From: Lachnospiraceae bacterium | Lineage (GTDB): Bacteria; Bacillota_A; Clostridia; Lachnospirales; Lachnospiraceae | Assembly: GCA_028694115.1 (NCBI GenBank) | Contig: JAQUUB010000016.1 | Span: 1-64,000 of the forward strand | Direction of reading: 5' to 3' | Length of the DNA: 64,000 bases | In this document: positions 8,606 to 17,960 of the stretch, one piece after another | Layout of the letters: every line of letters begins with the position of its first letter | Position numbering within the stretch: position 1 is the first letter of the stretch | Made by a program: the position numbers and the translations under genes | The notes under the pieces: generated by a model | Told to the model about the DNA's origin: nothing | Databases searched by the model: none | Seen by the model: the letters and a program-made list of their open reading frames with translations, nothing else

Positions 8606-9081
8606 ATGTAAAATTATTTACAGATGGCTCGTCAAGAGGAAATCCAGGGCCAGGTGGTTATGGAGCTATTTTACAATACATAGATAAAAATGGAACTCTG
8701 CATGAAAGAGAATATACGGCTGGATATGAGATAACTACGAATAATCGGATGGAGCTGTTAGCGGTTATTGTTGGTTTGGAAGCTTTGACAAAGCCTTGTA
8801 CAATTGAAGTGATATCGGATTCAAAATATGTAACCGACGCATTTAATCAGCATTGGATTGACGGCTGGATTAAAAAAGGGTTTAAAGGTGCAGGAAATCA
8901 ACCAGTTAAGAATATTGATTTGTGGAAGCGCTTATTGGCAGCCAAAGAACCACATGAGGTAAGATTCACGTGGGTAAAGGGTCATGCAGGACATAAAGAA
9001 AATGAAAGATGCGATGCATTAGCAACATCATCTGCAGATGGGACAAATTTATTGATTGATTATGGAATAGATAATAAGTAA
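8590..9081 (+). CDS. rnhA: Ribonuclease HI
   Basis: Cleaves the RNA strand of RNA-DNA hybrids. Family signatures are FTDGSSRGNPGPGGYGAIL (first catalytic Asp), the catalytic Glu in TTNNRMELLAVI, the Asp in VISDSKYV and the C-terminal GHAGHKENERCDALA. The length of 163 residues is normal. ATG 8602 (MNVKLFTDG), with GGGAA at 8592-8596, is an equally good start and would give 159 residues. The overlap with the MutS-like gene suggests one transcript. Confidence 0.93.
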   Translation: MGKSMNVKLFTDGSSRGNPGPGGYGAILQYIDKNGTLHEREYTAGYEITTNNRMELLAVIVGLEALTKPCTIEVISDSKYVTDAFNQHWIDGWIKKGFKGAGNQPVKNIDLWKRLLAAKEPHEVRFTWVKGHAGHKENERCDALATSSADGTNLLIDYGIDNK

Positions 9082-9151
9082 ATAATAAGAAAATAGTAAA
9101 AAGAGAATAGAATAAGGAATGGAACGTTTTCATACAAGGAGGACAACTAAA

Positions 9152-9913
9152 ATGAAGTGGTATTTTAAAATCATATTAGTCTTATTGGTGGGAGTGTTCT
9201 TTTTTTCGTGTTATCGATTAGTACTTATATATTCTGAGTATAAAGAAGGCAATGAGGAATATCAAAATCTAGATCAATATACAGAAAAAGAACCTACGAA
9301 ACCGGAAGAGACGTCTTATACTAAGAGGGATGAAATTGAAACTGGGGAGCAAACCTTAACTATTGATTTTGAGGAATTGAAACAAAAGAATCCCGATATC
9401 ATTGGGTGGATTTATATACCTTTACTAGAAATAAGCTATCCAGTAGTAAAATGCGATAATAATGAATACTATTTAAATAGAACATTTGAAAAAAATAGTA
9501 ATTCATGTGGCTGTATATTTGCCGATTGTCAGAATAATTCTGACTTTTCTGACTATAATACGTTTGTGTATGGTCATAATATGAAAAATGGTTCTATGTT
9601 TGGATCACTAAAGAGACTCCTTCGTGAAGAGGATTTATATCATGAGGATCCCTATTTTTATATTTATACAGAAGATTTTGTGTATCAATATATAATTTAT
9701 TCATGTTATGTGACAGAACCAGATAGTCAAAGCTATCGATTTACGAATACCAAGGAAGAATATCAAAAATACTTAACTGAGGTAATTGAAAAATCATCAG
9801 TAAAGTGTAATACCATTGAGAATAAGAATGAAAGCACAGTTACCTTATCTACTTGTTATGGAAGCGGAGAGCAAAAGAAAAGACTCTTAATCCATGGAAT
9901 TGTGAAAAAATAA
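9152..9913 (+). CDS. srtB: Class B sortase
   Basis: A membrane-bound transpeptidase that joins surface proteins to peptidoglycan. The start at 9152 is chosen because AAGGAGGA lies at 9136-9143. It has one N-terminal transmembrane segment (about residues 5-25), then the SrtB fold (WIYIPLLEISYPVV, NTFVYGHNM). The catalytic triad is His142 in YGHNM, Cys235 in TLSTC and Arg244 in KKRLL. The 253 residues and TLSTC fit class B. The next gene encodes a large adhesin with an SPLTG sorting signal, and clostridial SrtB enzymes are known to accept S/P-PxTG motifs, so that protein is its likely substrate. Confidence 0.92.
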   Translation: MKWYFKIILVLLVGVFFFSCYRLVLIYSEYKEGNEEYQNLDQYTEKEPTKPEETSYTKRDEIETGEQTLTIDFEELKQKNPDIIGWIYIPLLEISYPVVKCDNNEYYLNRTFEKNSNSCGCIFADCQNNSDFSDYNTFVYGHNMKNGSMFGSLKRLLREEDLYHEDPYFYIYTEDFVYQYIIYSCYVTEPDSQSYRFTNTKEEYQKYLTEVIEKSSVKCNTIENKNESTVTLSTCYGSGEQKKRLLIHGIVKK

Positions 9914-10131
9914 AATAAGGTAAACAAGAAAAATTGTATAAGCGACAAATAGAAAAATGATAGTTATTGCAACGATAGAGAAGCAATTTTACATATCATA
10001 AAAACCCATAAAGATAAAATTATCAAATTCTTAAGAGAAAAATTTATATGAAAAACGAAAGGACAAATCAAGGTGAAATACTTTGACAAGTTATTCGTAG
10101 TGATCATAAGTCTTAAGAAGGAGAGAACTTT

Positions 10132-13100
10132 ATGGGAAATAAGAGAGTAAAGGCATACATTGCATTTTTGCTTTTGATTGCTTTAGTGACTCAAAATAGT
10201 TATAGCTCAATTGCAGATATCGGAAACGTAAAATCTGTATATGCAAGTGAAGTTGATGAAAATGGTACGGCAGAAGATGAAATAGTTAGTGATGATACAA
10301 TAATACCAAGTGAGGATGTATTGACTCCAGGTGATGATACACAGACTCCAGGTGATGACACACAGACTCCAAGTGAGAATGTAGGTACTCCAAGTGAGAA
10401 TACAGGTACTCCAAGTGATAATACAGGTACTCCAAGTGAGAACACAGGTACTCCAAGTGGAAACACAGGTACTCCAAGTGAGAACGCAGGTACTCCAAGT
10501 GAAAATACAATTTCTCCAAGTATGGATAAGGTTGTAGAGGACGAACTTGAAATAATTGACGGAATGATCGTAGGAAAAGGATACGATACCATTACCATAT
10601 CAGTTAATTCATTAAAGTTAGGTGAAAAGAAATTTTATAATCTTTTTATTGATACAAAGGCTGTTGGGATAACAGCAAATAATGAGAATATTGTAGGAAA
10701 TAAAATAGGTAAATATAATAATTCAGTGGAATCAGTAGTAATAAAAGGCCTAAATTCAGAGAGTTTTAAGATTTATGCTAAGGGTATTACGACTGATGTT
10801 TCTGCGTCCTTTGATGTTACATCTGTTGAAACTGGTACTGTTAATATGACAGTGATGTCAGATGCAGAAGCAGTACGTAGAGTTTATGAATATCATGATG
10901 AAGATGTAAAAGTGACTGCTACCTTAGAGGAAGCAAGTGCGATTCCAGATGATGCAGAACTAAACGTAACAGCAATCAAAGAAGGAAAAGAATATGATGA
11001 TTATGTAAAAATGATAGAGGAAAAATCAAAAGAAGATCCTTCTCTATTGCTTAGTAATTATCTTCTTTATGATATTAGTTTCATACTAGATGGTCAGGAG
11101 ATAGAGCCAGAACAGGGAACTGTCTCAGTATCCATGGAATTCTTGAAAAAGCAGTTAAAGGAAGAAAATAGCACGAGTGTCAATGAAGTCGTGGTGCTCC
11201 ATGTGAATGATGAAAATGAATGTGAAGTGTTAGAAGATACCGAAGCAGATACTACAAAGAATGTAGTAAATCAGGTGGAATTTGTTACGGATAGCTTTTC
11301 GACTTACGTTATTGGTTCTAAGTATAAAATTAGTAAGGAGGTCTTTGATAGTAATAATTATAACTTAAATTATATACTTAATCATTTTAATCTCTTTATT
11401 TCTGGTAAAGTCAAAACAAGTCATACAGTAGGAGAAGTAGCGGTAGGAGGAGATGGCGATTTCACTGAATGTAATGGTGGAATTGGTCGTAGAGGCTATC
11501 AACATACGGAACCATCTTATATTCGAGGAATATTCAAGTCAAATGAAGGTAATGCAATTGAAACAGATAATCTTAATACAATGTCATTTTTTCTAGGTGA
11601 AATAAATAAAAAAAATAAGATATCATTCAAAAGCCATAGTAATTTAGATGTTAAAATTACAGACGATTATATTAACTTTGAGGATGCTTTTGATAAAATT
11701 GAAGATGAAGTTGATTATTTGTCAAATAACCTTCATTTTGAACCAAGCAATTCAAAATATGAGATTGGTAAGAACTATAGATTAAAACTAAATAATACAA
11801 ATTTGAAAATTGATATTTCAAAGGCAAAAGAAGGAACAGATACCTTTATTTTGGATGATTCTAATGGAACAATTTCTTTTAAATTTGCACCAGTTAAGAA
11901 TTTTCAAAGCCTAGAATCAGGAAAGAAAACAAGTATAGTTTTTTTATTCCCCAAAGCTGATAGAATCGTAATTCCAACAGATGCAACACCATTTTTGGGT
12001 CATATTATTGCACCAAATGCAGAAATTATAATGGATCGTGGAAATTATAATGGCTGTATGATTGGCACGAAACTCACAGGTAAAGCAGAAGGTCATATGT
12101 GGCCTTATAATGGAAAAATACTAAAACCAACGGAAGCTGTTTTAAAAGCATACAAGAATGTTGATGGAACTCCTGCGAAAGATCAGAAATTTCAGTTTGA
12201 GCTTTATAAAAAGATTGGGCTATCATGGGTTAGGAAAGATACAGTTGATAATAAAGGCGCTGAAGTAACATTTAATATTAAGAAATATTTTAATAACTTT
12301 GAAAATGTATACACCTTTAAGATTGTGGAATCCTATAATGCTTCCCTTGGATATAAGAAAAACACGACGGATTATTATGCAAAGGTAACTTTATTGCCTA
12401 ACGGAAACGTTAATACGATACAATATTATAATGATGAAGAATGTAAAGATTTAATAAATTCTTCTGAGGTTGTCTTTGATAATTTAAAAGAAACTCCAAA
12501 AGGAAAACTAAAAGTTCAAAAATTGGGTGGTTCTTCATGGGATAAATTTTATTTTACTATTAAAGACAGCAACAATAATTATATTTTGAATAGTAATGGA
12601 AAAATTGGCTGGCTCATCCATGGAAATGGTGAAACCGTAAAGGTAACAGATCTTCCACTTGGAACTTATACGATTAACGAAGTGAAGGATGAGGATGGAA
12701 CATCTCTTGATTGGAAATTTCCTTATATTGTTAGCTATTCTGATAAAGATGGTGGAGTAACGATAGATTCTACCGGAACGAAAGATTTTAAAATTATAAA
12801 TATTCCAAAGCCAAGTGCAGATTTAGTTATTAAAAAATATGATAATTCTAATCAGCCATTAGATGGTGCAAAATTCACATTGGAATATAAAGATAAACAT
12901 GATGTTTGGAAGACATTCTCGTATGGTGATACAGCATTTAAAGATATAGAGACTAAAAATGGAACTCTAACAATCCCATATTTAGGAATGGAGACGAGAG
13001 ATTTCAGAATTATGGAATCACAAGCTCCAATAGGTTATAAAAAATTAAATGAGCCACTTGTAACTTTTAAATTTTCATTTGATATTTTAAAGTGGGATAA

Positions 13101-16100
13101 TGTATTTAGTGATATTAAATATGGCAATCCATCAAAATCAGTATCTTTTAGTTTAGGTACGCATCCAGGATGTTCACCATGTGGTAGTAAAACTTACACT
13201 GGTGGAATCGTAAATGTCTACAATGAAAAGGTACTTGGTTCCATTGAGTTAACGAAAACGGATGAGAGTGGAACAAAGGCATTACCTGGAGCTCAGTTTG
13301 AATTATATAAGGATGGTAACTTATTTAATACAACCAATACAACAGAAGGAATTGTTATTTCAGGAAGTATTGTAATAGGTAGTCAGTCCACGTACCAGGT
13401 AGATGAGAATACTGGTAAATTGAAGATTTCGAATCTGCCAGTAGGAACTTATTACTTGAAAGAAGTGAAAGCTCCGGATGGATATGAATTACCGGCGGAA
13501 AATGATGCAAAATCAAAGGAATTTACGATATCACAAGATAATGTAAGCAATGATTTTGAAGAAACAATAATAAACAAACAATTGCTAGGTTCCTTTAATA
13601 TTACAAAGGTTGATGAAAAAGGGCAGAAACTTCCTGGCGCAAAATTTAAATTGATTGATAGTAATCAAAACAGTATTTTGTTAAAAGGTGAAAATGGTGA
13701 ATACCAATATGATCCAACGGATAAAGATAAAAAAGAAATCCTAGAAACAAGTGATAGTAGTACACTTACGGTTACTGGATTGCCATTTGGAACGTATGAA
13801 TTAATAGAAGTAGAAGCACCGCATGGTTATAAAAAAACTGTTTCTACTAATATTGTGATTGAATCAAGAAAAATAGTATCTCAAAATATAATAAATGCAA
13901 AGATTACTGCAAATGTAGAATTTTATAAGGCAGATGCGGTATCAAAGAAAACAATTTCAGGTGCAACCTTTGAACTATACAAGGTGCAAGATAATAAAGA
14001 CGGTGAACGGATAGATACACTAACCGCTGGTGAAGATGGTAGAGTATATAAACAAAATCTAGATGAGGGTAATTATTATTTTAAAGAAAAAACTGCACCT
14101 TTAGGATATCAACGCGATACTAAAAAAATTTGGCTTACCATTTCAAAGAAGAATGATGGAACGATAATAAAGCTAGGAGACGCTGAAAATAAGATCTATA
14201 ACGAACGAGCAACAGGAAGAGTAAAAATTGAGAAAACGGATGCTTCTAATAATCTTATCGATGGTGCTAAATTTAATTTATATTCGGATCATCCCCGAAA
14301 TGCAATTGAGTCAATAATTCAAGATAGATTATTAAGAAAACAATGGTTCTATTATGATAGTATTACGGTAAGTGGTTCCCAAATAATTAGTGATCTTCCA
14401 TGGGGTGATTACTACCTTGTAGAAACGGAAGCTCCTATTGGAAAAGTAAAAAGCACACAACATTATCCGTTTACAATTAGTGCAAACCACTTAGAGGATA
14501 CGACTTATACTGGACCAAAGGCGATTAAAAATGAAAGCATCAAAGGATCGGTAAAGCTTATTAAAACGGATTCTGTCACAAAAAGTCTAATGTCAGATGT
14601 AGAATTTAATTTGTTTAAAATTAATGATAATTCATTGGGAGTACCAGTAGATGGAAAATTTATAACGAAAAATGGAGAGCTACAAGTTAATGATCTAGAG
14701 TATGGAAATTATTACTTTACTGAGAAAGATATGGTAAAGGGATATCAAGCGAACATTACAAAATATAAGTTCAGTATATTAAAACCAACAGCAGATAAAA
14801 TAGAAATTGTTAAAGTAGAAAATGTACCTGTTTCAGGTAATGTAACAATTAGCAAGAATGATTCAAAGGATCATCCTTTAGCAGGAGCAGAGTTTACCCT
14901 GTATTCGAAAAAACCTACAAAATTACAAATGATTTTAGCTTGTTTTAATAATGATAATAACCTTCAAGGCTATACTATAGTAAACTCAGATGATACAGGT
15001 GACGATGGTATTGTTACCTTTGAAAACTTAACATGGGGAGACTATGCAATAAAAGAAACAAGGGCTCCAAAAGGTTATGATTTAGATCCTGATGCAATCA
15101 GATATTTCACTGTCAATGCAGAGAAACAGTCGTTCACTTACAAATATGTTGATCAGGAATTAACTGGCTCTATAAAATTAAAAAAGGTGGATGTAGAAAC
15201 ACAAAAAACCTTATCAGGGGCAAATTTCCAACTGTATAAGGATGGAGAGCCATATGATGATAAGATTCTGACAACAGATGAAAATGGCTTAATCAGTGTT
15301 CATGATTTACCATGGGGAACTTATCATTTTGTTGAAACAAAAGCACCTAATGGATATATCTTAAATACGGAACATAAGACGGAAGAAATTACAATCGGAA
15401 AAGATACGGTATCAGGTACGCAGACTTTCCAAACAGTTTCCAATCAACCAACTCAAATTTCCTTTAGTAAGAAGTCACTAACGAATGAGTCGGAAGTTGC
15501 TGGAGCCGTATTAGAAATAAGAGAAAAAGATAGCAAAGATTCAGATCCGATTGATCATTGGACCTCAACCGATAAACCACACTTGATTACAGCGAAACTA
15601 AATCCAAATACGACCTATGTGATGTCAGAAATTGAAGCACCAAAGGGTTATGGTTATGCAGATCCAATTGAATTTACCGTATCAGAAAATGGAACAGTAG
15701 GCAAGAATTCGCATACCGTTACCATGAAAGATAGACCTTATAATTTAAGGGTTAGAAAAACGGATCTTAGTGGAAATGAATTAGCAGGGGCAGTTTTTGC
15801 TTTAATGAATTCTGCAAATGTAGAAATTGATAGTTGGAAATCAGATAATAAAGAGGACCATGTAGTAGATGTAGCAAAATTAACTCCTGGTGAAACCTAT
15901 CAATTAATTGAAAAATCTGCACCAGAGGGCTATCAGACAGCAGAAAAAATCACCATTTCCATCAGCAGGAATGGCACGATAACAACCAATCCAAAGGATG
16001 CGTTTAATGACGGTATTGTCATGGTGAGAGATGAAGTAATTAGTGGAAATGTCATCCTCAAAAAGACAGATGCTACAGATAATAAACCATTAAAAGGTGT

Positions 16101-16938
16101 TTCCTTTGAATTATATAAAGGAATTGCACCAAGTGGTACTTTGATAAAGAAATATGAAACCGATGATAAGGGTATCATTTCTGTCAATGGTCTATTATAT
16201 GGAGACTACTACTTCAAAGAAATCACGCCACAAGGATATCAGGAATATAAAGGAGTTTTATCCTTTAAGATTTCAGAGCAGGGAAAAGAAATTACACTAG
16301 ATGTTAAGAATGAAAGAATGCTTGGTAGTGTTACACTGACAAAAATTGATGGAGTTAGTAAGAATGGTGTTTATCAAACGTTGTCAGGTGCGGAATTTAA
16401 ATTATATACAAAGGAACCACAAAGTACGCCACAATCCATGCTGTCCTTCTTCTTAAAGAATGTTTACTATGAATATCAGGATAATGAAAATATTGTATAT
16501 ACGACAGGTGAGGATGGAAAACTTACGGTTACCGGATTGCCTTGGGGAAGCTATTATTTTGTAGAGACAAAAGCTCCAAAAGGTTATGAAACTCCAATGA
16601 GTACGACCTATCCATTTATCATTGATGCTACCAAGGAACAACAGATGACAATAGATATTGGTGAAATAAAGAACTTTAAAGAAACGACCAAACCACCTGT
16701 AAAGAAGTCGTCGAGCTCAGACGAAGAAACAACCACTACGACTTCTACAGGAAATAGTGTAACGGGTGTGTTAGGTATTGCTTCCGCACCAATATACGGT
16801 GTATTGGGTGCCAGAATGTCTCCACTCACTGGCGATAACTTAAATGCTTTCTTCTGGCTAATGCTCCTATCCTTATCCGGTGGAACAGTTGGAACCGTTA
16901 TATTTGTCAAAAAGAGAAAGAAAAGAAAAGTAGAATAA
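10132..16938 (+). CDS. Giant multi-domain CnaB/SpaA adhesin with SPLTG sorting signal
   Basis: This is a 2268-residue cell-wall protein. In order it has: a signal peptide (1 to about 39, ending VYA-SEV); a Thr-Pro-Ser heptad repeat (65-127); a choice-of-anchor-A-like domain (about 420-680, FNLFISGKVKTSHTVGEVAVGGDG and GHIIAPNAEI); about 12-14 prealbumin-like CnaB/SpaA modules (about 680-2185), most with the Lys-Asp...GA-F-LY start and the ExxAPxGY end expected for internal isopeptide bonds; a Ser/Thr-rich stalk; SPLTG at 2230-2234; a hydrophobic span; and a KKRKKRK tail. Start: AAGGAGAG before ATG 10132. It follows the sortase B gene, its likely anchoring enzyme. Ligand unknown. Confidence 0.92.
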   Translation: MGNKRVKAYIAFLLLIALVTQNSYSSIADIGNVKSVYASEVDENGTAEDEIVSDDTIIPSEDVLTPGDDTQTPGDDTQTPSENVGTPSENTGTPSDNTGTPSENTGTPSGNTGTPSENAGTPSENTISPSMDKVVEDELEIIDGMIVGKGYDTITISVNSLKLGEKKFYNLFIDTKAVGITANNENIVGNKIGKYNNSVESVVIKGLNSESFKIYAKGITTDVSASFDVTSVETGTVNMTVMSDAEAVRRVYEYHDEDVKVTATLEEASAIPDDAELNVTAIKEGKEYDDYVKMIEEKSKEDPSLLLSNYLLYDISFILDGQEIEPEQGTVSVSMEFLKKQLKEENSTSVNEVVVLHVNDENECEVLEDTEADTTKNVVNQVEFVTDSFSTYVIGSKYKISKEVFDSNNYNLNYILNHFNLFISGKVKTSHTVGEVAVGGDGDFTECNGGIGRRGYQHTEPSYIRGIFKSNEGNAIETDNLNTMSFFLGEINKKNKISFKSHSNLDVKITDDYINFEDAFDKIEDEVDYLSNNLHFEPSNSKYEIGKNYRLKLNNTNLKIDISKAKEGTDTFILDDSNGTISFKFAPVKNFQSLESGKKTSIVFLFPKADRIVIPTDATPFLGHIIAPNAEIIMDRGNYNGCMIGTKLTGKAEGHMWPYNGKILKPTEAVLKAYKNVDGTPAKDQKFQFELYKKIGLSWVRKDTVDNKGAEVTFNIKKYFNNFENVYTFKIVESYNASLGYKKNTTDYYAKVTLLPNGNVNTIQYYNDEECKDLINSSEVVFDNLKETPKGKLKVQKLGGSSWDKFYFTIKDSNNNYILNSNGKIGWLIHGNGETVKVTDLPLGTYTINEVKDEDGTSLDWKFPYIVSYSDKDGGVTIDSTGTKDFKIINIPKPSADLVIKKYDNSNQPLDGAKFTLEYKDKHDVWKTFSYGDTAFKDIETKNGTLTIPYLGMETRDFRIMESQAPIGYKKLNEPLVTFKFSFDILKWDNVFSDIKYGNPSKSVSFSLGTHPGCSPCGSKTYTGGIVNVYNEKVLGSIELTKTDESGTKALPGAQFELYKDGNLFNTTNTTEGIVISGSIVIGSQSTYQVDENTGKLKISNLPVGTYYLKEVKAPDGYELPAENDAKSKEFTISQDNVSNDFEETIINKQLLGSFNITKVDEKGQKLPGAKFKLIDSNQNSILLKGENGEYQYDPTDKDKKEILETSDSSTLTVTGLPFGTYELIEVEAPHGYKKTVSTNIVIESRKIVSQNIINAKITANVEFYKADAVSKKTISGATFELYKVQDNKDGERIDTLTAGEDGRVYKQNLDEGNYYFKEKTAPLGYQRDTKKIWLTISKKNDGTIIKLGDAENKIYNERATGRVKIEKTDASNNLIDGAKFNLYSDHPRNAIESIIQDRLLRKQWFYYDSITVSGSQIISDLPWGDYYLVETEAPIGKVKSTQHYPFTISANHLEDTTYTGPKAIKNESIKGSVKLIKTDSVTKSLMSDVEFNLFKINDNSLGVPVDGKFITKNGELQVNDLEYGNYYFTEKDMVKGYQANITKYKFSILKPTADKIEIVKVENVPVSGNVTISKNDSKDHPLAGAEFTLYSKKPTKLQMILACFNNDNNLQGYTIVNSDDTGDDGIVTFENLTWGDYAIKETRAPKGYDLDPDAIRYFTVNAEKQSFTYKYVDQELTGSIKLKKVDVETQKTLSGANFQLYKDGEPYDDKILTTDENGLISVHDLPWGTYHFVETKAPNGYILNTEHKTEEITIGKDTVSGTQTFQTVSNQPTQISFSKKSLTNESEVAGAVLEIREKDSKDSDPIDHWTSTDKPHLITAKLNPNTTYVMSEIEAPKGYGYADPIEFTVSENGTVGKNSHTVTMKDRPYNLRVRKTDLSGNELAGAVFALMNSANVEIDSWKSDNKEDHVVDVAKLTPGETYQLIEKSAPEGYQTAEKITISISRNGTITTNPKDAFNDGIVMVRDEVISGNVILKKTDATDNKPLKGVSFELYKGIAPSGTLIKKYETDDKGIISVNGLLYGDYYFKEITPQGYQEYKGVLSFKISEQGKEITLDVKNERMLGSVTLTKIDGVSKNGVYQTLSGAEFKLYTKEPQSTPQSMLSFFLKNVYYEYQDNENIVYTTGEDGKLTVTGLPWGSYYFVETKAPKGYETPMSTTYPFIIDATKEQQMTIDIGEIKNFKETTKPPVKKSSSSDEETTTTTSTGNSVTGVLGIASAPIYGVLGARMSPLTGDNLNAFFWLMLLSLSGGTVGTVIFVKKRKKRKVE
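10324..10512 (+). repeat. Nine 21-bp in-frame repeats (TPSENTG heptads)
   Basis: Nine consecutive 21-base units encode TPGDDTQ or TPSxNxG heptapeptides in the N-terminal region of the adhesin. The near-identity of units 3-8 suggests recent slippage, so the copy number may vary between strains. It probably forms an extended, possibly glycosylated, stalk. Confidence 0.9.
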
Positions 16939-16948
16939 TCATGAATTT

Positions 16949-16980
16949 GTTCCCGGTCTTATATGGCCGGGAACTTTTTT
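16949..16980 (+). terminator. Rho-independent terminator after the adhesin gene
   Basis: The 10-base arms GTTCCCGGTC and GGCCGGGAAC (one G-U pair) are followed by six T residues. Confidence 0.92.
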
Positions 16981-17034
16981 GTCAGGTTCTATGTTTTTGC
17001 GCGATAACTTCATTTAATACATAATTGCTAGATA

Positions 17035-17063
17035 TTGACATCCTATGGCACATGGTTTATTCT
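17035..17063 (+). promoter_or_regulatory. Promoter of the c-di-GMP riboswitch transcript
   Basis: TTGACA at 17035-17040, a 17-base spacer and TATTCT at 17058-17063. It lies about 50 bases before the aptamer. Confidence 0.6.
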
Positions 17064-17114
17064 ATAACTATAGAAGGATTTGTAAATTGTAGTGTGTCAT
17101 AAAGAAAACTGCAT

Positions 17115-17190
17115 ATGGGCAAACTTATTGAAAAGTAAGGACGCAAAGCTATAGGGTCTTACCTAAAGGGGAAGACAGCCAGTTGCCGGA
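17115..17190 (+). ncRNA. Cyclic di-GMP-I (GEMM-I) riboswitch aptamer
   Basis: It has the core GGACGCAAAGC...GGGTCTT (17139-17160), the GAAA docking tetraloop region (17133-17136) and the closing GACAGCCAGTTGCC (17173-17186), which pairs back to GGCAA at 17118-17122. This matches the class I c-di-GMP aptamer consensus. A terminator hairpin follows at 17215-17248 and then the gene for a secreted CAP protein. Control is therefore by transcription termination; whether ligand turns it on or off cannot be read directly. Confidence 0.92.
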
Positions 17191-17214
17191 TACACCGAAA
17201 GTATTCGTAAATGT

Positions 17215-17248
17215 AATAGCCAGTGTTTTTGCACCGGTTATTTTTTTT
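17215..17248 (+). terminator. Expression-platform terminator of the c-di-GMP riboswitch
   Basis: AATAGCCAGTG (17215-17225) pairs with CACCGGTTATT (17232-17242) with one mismatch and one wobble, followed by an eight-T run. It sits between the aptamer and the CAP gene. A smaller hairpin (17187-17207) lies between it and the aptamer. Confidence 0.85.
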
Positions 17249-17306
17249 CGGAAATCCCAATCCACCATAAGTAGTTTTCCACATCAAAAAGATGGGGGAA
17301 ATGAAG

Positions 17307-17810
17307 ATGAAAAAGGAAAGATTCTATTCTGTAGTAAGAGCAGTTGTACTAACGATGATATTTGCAATGATGTTTTCTGTAACTACTTTTGCAGAGGATA
17401 TATCAACGGTCAACAATGACTTGTTAACAAGTGTAAATACGTTAAGAGAATCAAAAGGGTTAGAGCCGTTAACCTTAGATACAGAACTTTCCGGATATGC
17501 AGCAATCAGAGCACAGGAAGCATCCACAAGCTGGACACATGTAAGACCAGATGGAACACAGGGATGTGATATGATAAACGCTAATAAATGGCGAGGAGAA
17601 AATCTTTCCTACATAAAATATACAAAGTTTGGTTTTTCCATATCAGAGCAGCAACAGGCAGCAAGTATCATGTATAATAACCTAGTCGCTTCTCCAACAC
17701 ATTATGACAATATGGTGTTTGGTAATTATACAAAAATAGGGATTTCTACCTATATTTCAAAAGATGGGTCTGGAACAAAGCTGACAACTGCTTATATGTT
17801 TTCTAACTAG
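17307..17810 (+). CDS. Secreted CAP-domain (SCP/PR1-like) protein under c-di-GMP riboswitch control
   Basis: This 168-residue protein has a signal peptide (residues 1 to about 27, ending TTFA-EDI) and a single CAP domain: NTLRESKGLEPLTLD, AAIRAQEASTSWTHVRPDG, RGENLSY and the GNYTKIGIS strand. The HxRPDG and GEN motifs are those of bacterial CAP proteins. The function of bacterial CAP domains is mostly unknown. ATG 17307 is preferred because GGGGGAA at 17294-17300 is well spaced for it; ATG 17292 and 17301 are upstream alternatives. The riboswitch and terminator directly upstream show that its expression answers to c-di-GMP, linking it to sessile/motile switching. Confidence 0.88.
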   Translation: MKKERFYSVVRAVVLTMIFAMMFSVTTFAEDISTVNNDLLTSVNTLRESKGLEPLTLDTELSGYAAIRAQEASTSWTHVRPDGTQGCDMINANKWRGENLSYIKYTKFGFSISEQQQAASIMYNNLVASPTHYDNMVFGNYTKIGISTYISKDGSGTKLTTAYMFSN

Positions 17811-17826
17811 AGTAATCAGATCTATA

Positions 17827-17864
17827 AGAGAGATTCTGTTTCTGACAGAAATCTCTCTTTTTTT
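17827..17864 (+). terminator. Rho-independent terminator after the CAP gene
   Basis: AGAGAGATTCTGT pairs with ACAGAAATCTCTCT with a one-base bulge, followed by eight T residues. It separates the riboswitch transcript from the protease gene. Confidence 0.88.
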
Positions 17865-17887
17865 AACTCAAAGAAAGGAGAATTTAT

Positions 17888-17960
17888 ATGAATAAAAAAA
17901 GATATTACAAAAAATGTAATTGTTTGCACTTGCTTTATAACCGTAGCAGTAATAAAATAA
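17888..17960 (+). pseudogene. Frameshifted remnant of a signal peptide
   Basis: A strong AAAGGAG site (17874-17880) precedes ATG 17888. The uninterrupted frame gives a polar, meaningless peptide. Dropping one A from the A6 run at about 17909-17914 instead gives MNKKRYYKNVIVCTCFITVA then VIK-stop, a typical basic-plus-hydrophobic signal-peptide start. It is best read as the leftover 5' end of a lost secreted-protein gene just before the protease gene. A sequencing error in the A run would give the same picture but still only a 23-residue peptide. Confidence 0.4.

Noticed and set aside
9914..10131. A second c-di-GMP riboswitch (class I or II) ahead of the adhesin
   Set aside because: The 218 bases contain no aptamer core motif; only a weak promoter (TTGACA at 10083, poor -10) and the ribosome site are seen.
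10324..10512. Regularly spaced repeats suggesting a CRISPR array
   Set aside because: Units are contiguous 21-mers without unique spacers and are in frame with a coding sequence.
10200..10598. Long minus-strand open frames opposite the adhesin N-terminus
   Set aside because: They arise from the 21-base in-frame repeat of the adhesin gene, have low-complexity translations and no ribosome site.
17183..17419. Open frame covering the riboswitch terminator and the start of the CAP gene
   Set aside because: It is in a different frame from the CAP protein and its sequence is explained by the riboswitch and the signal-peptide codons.
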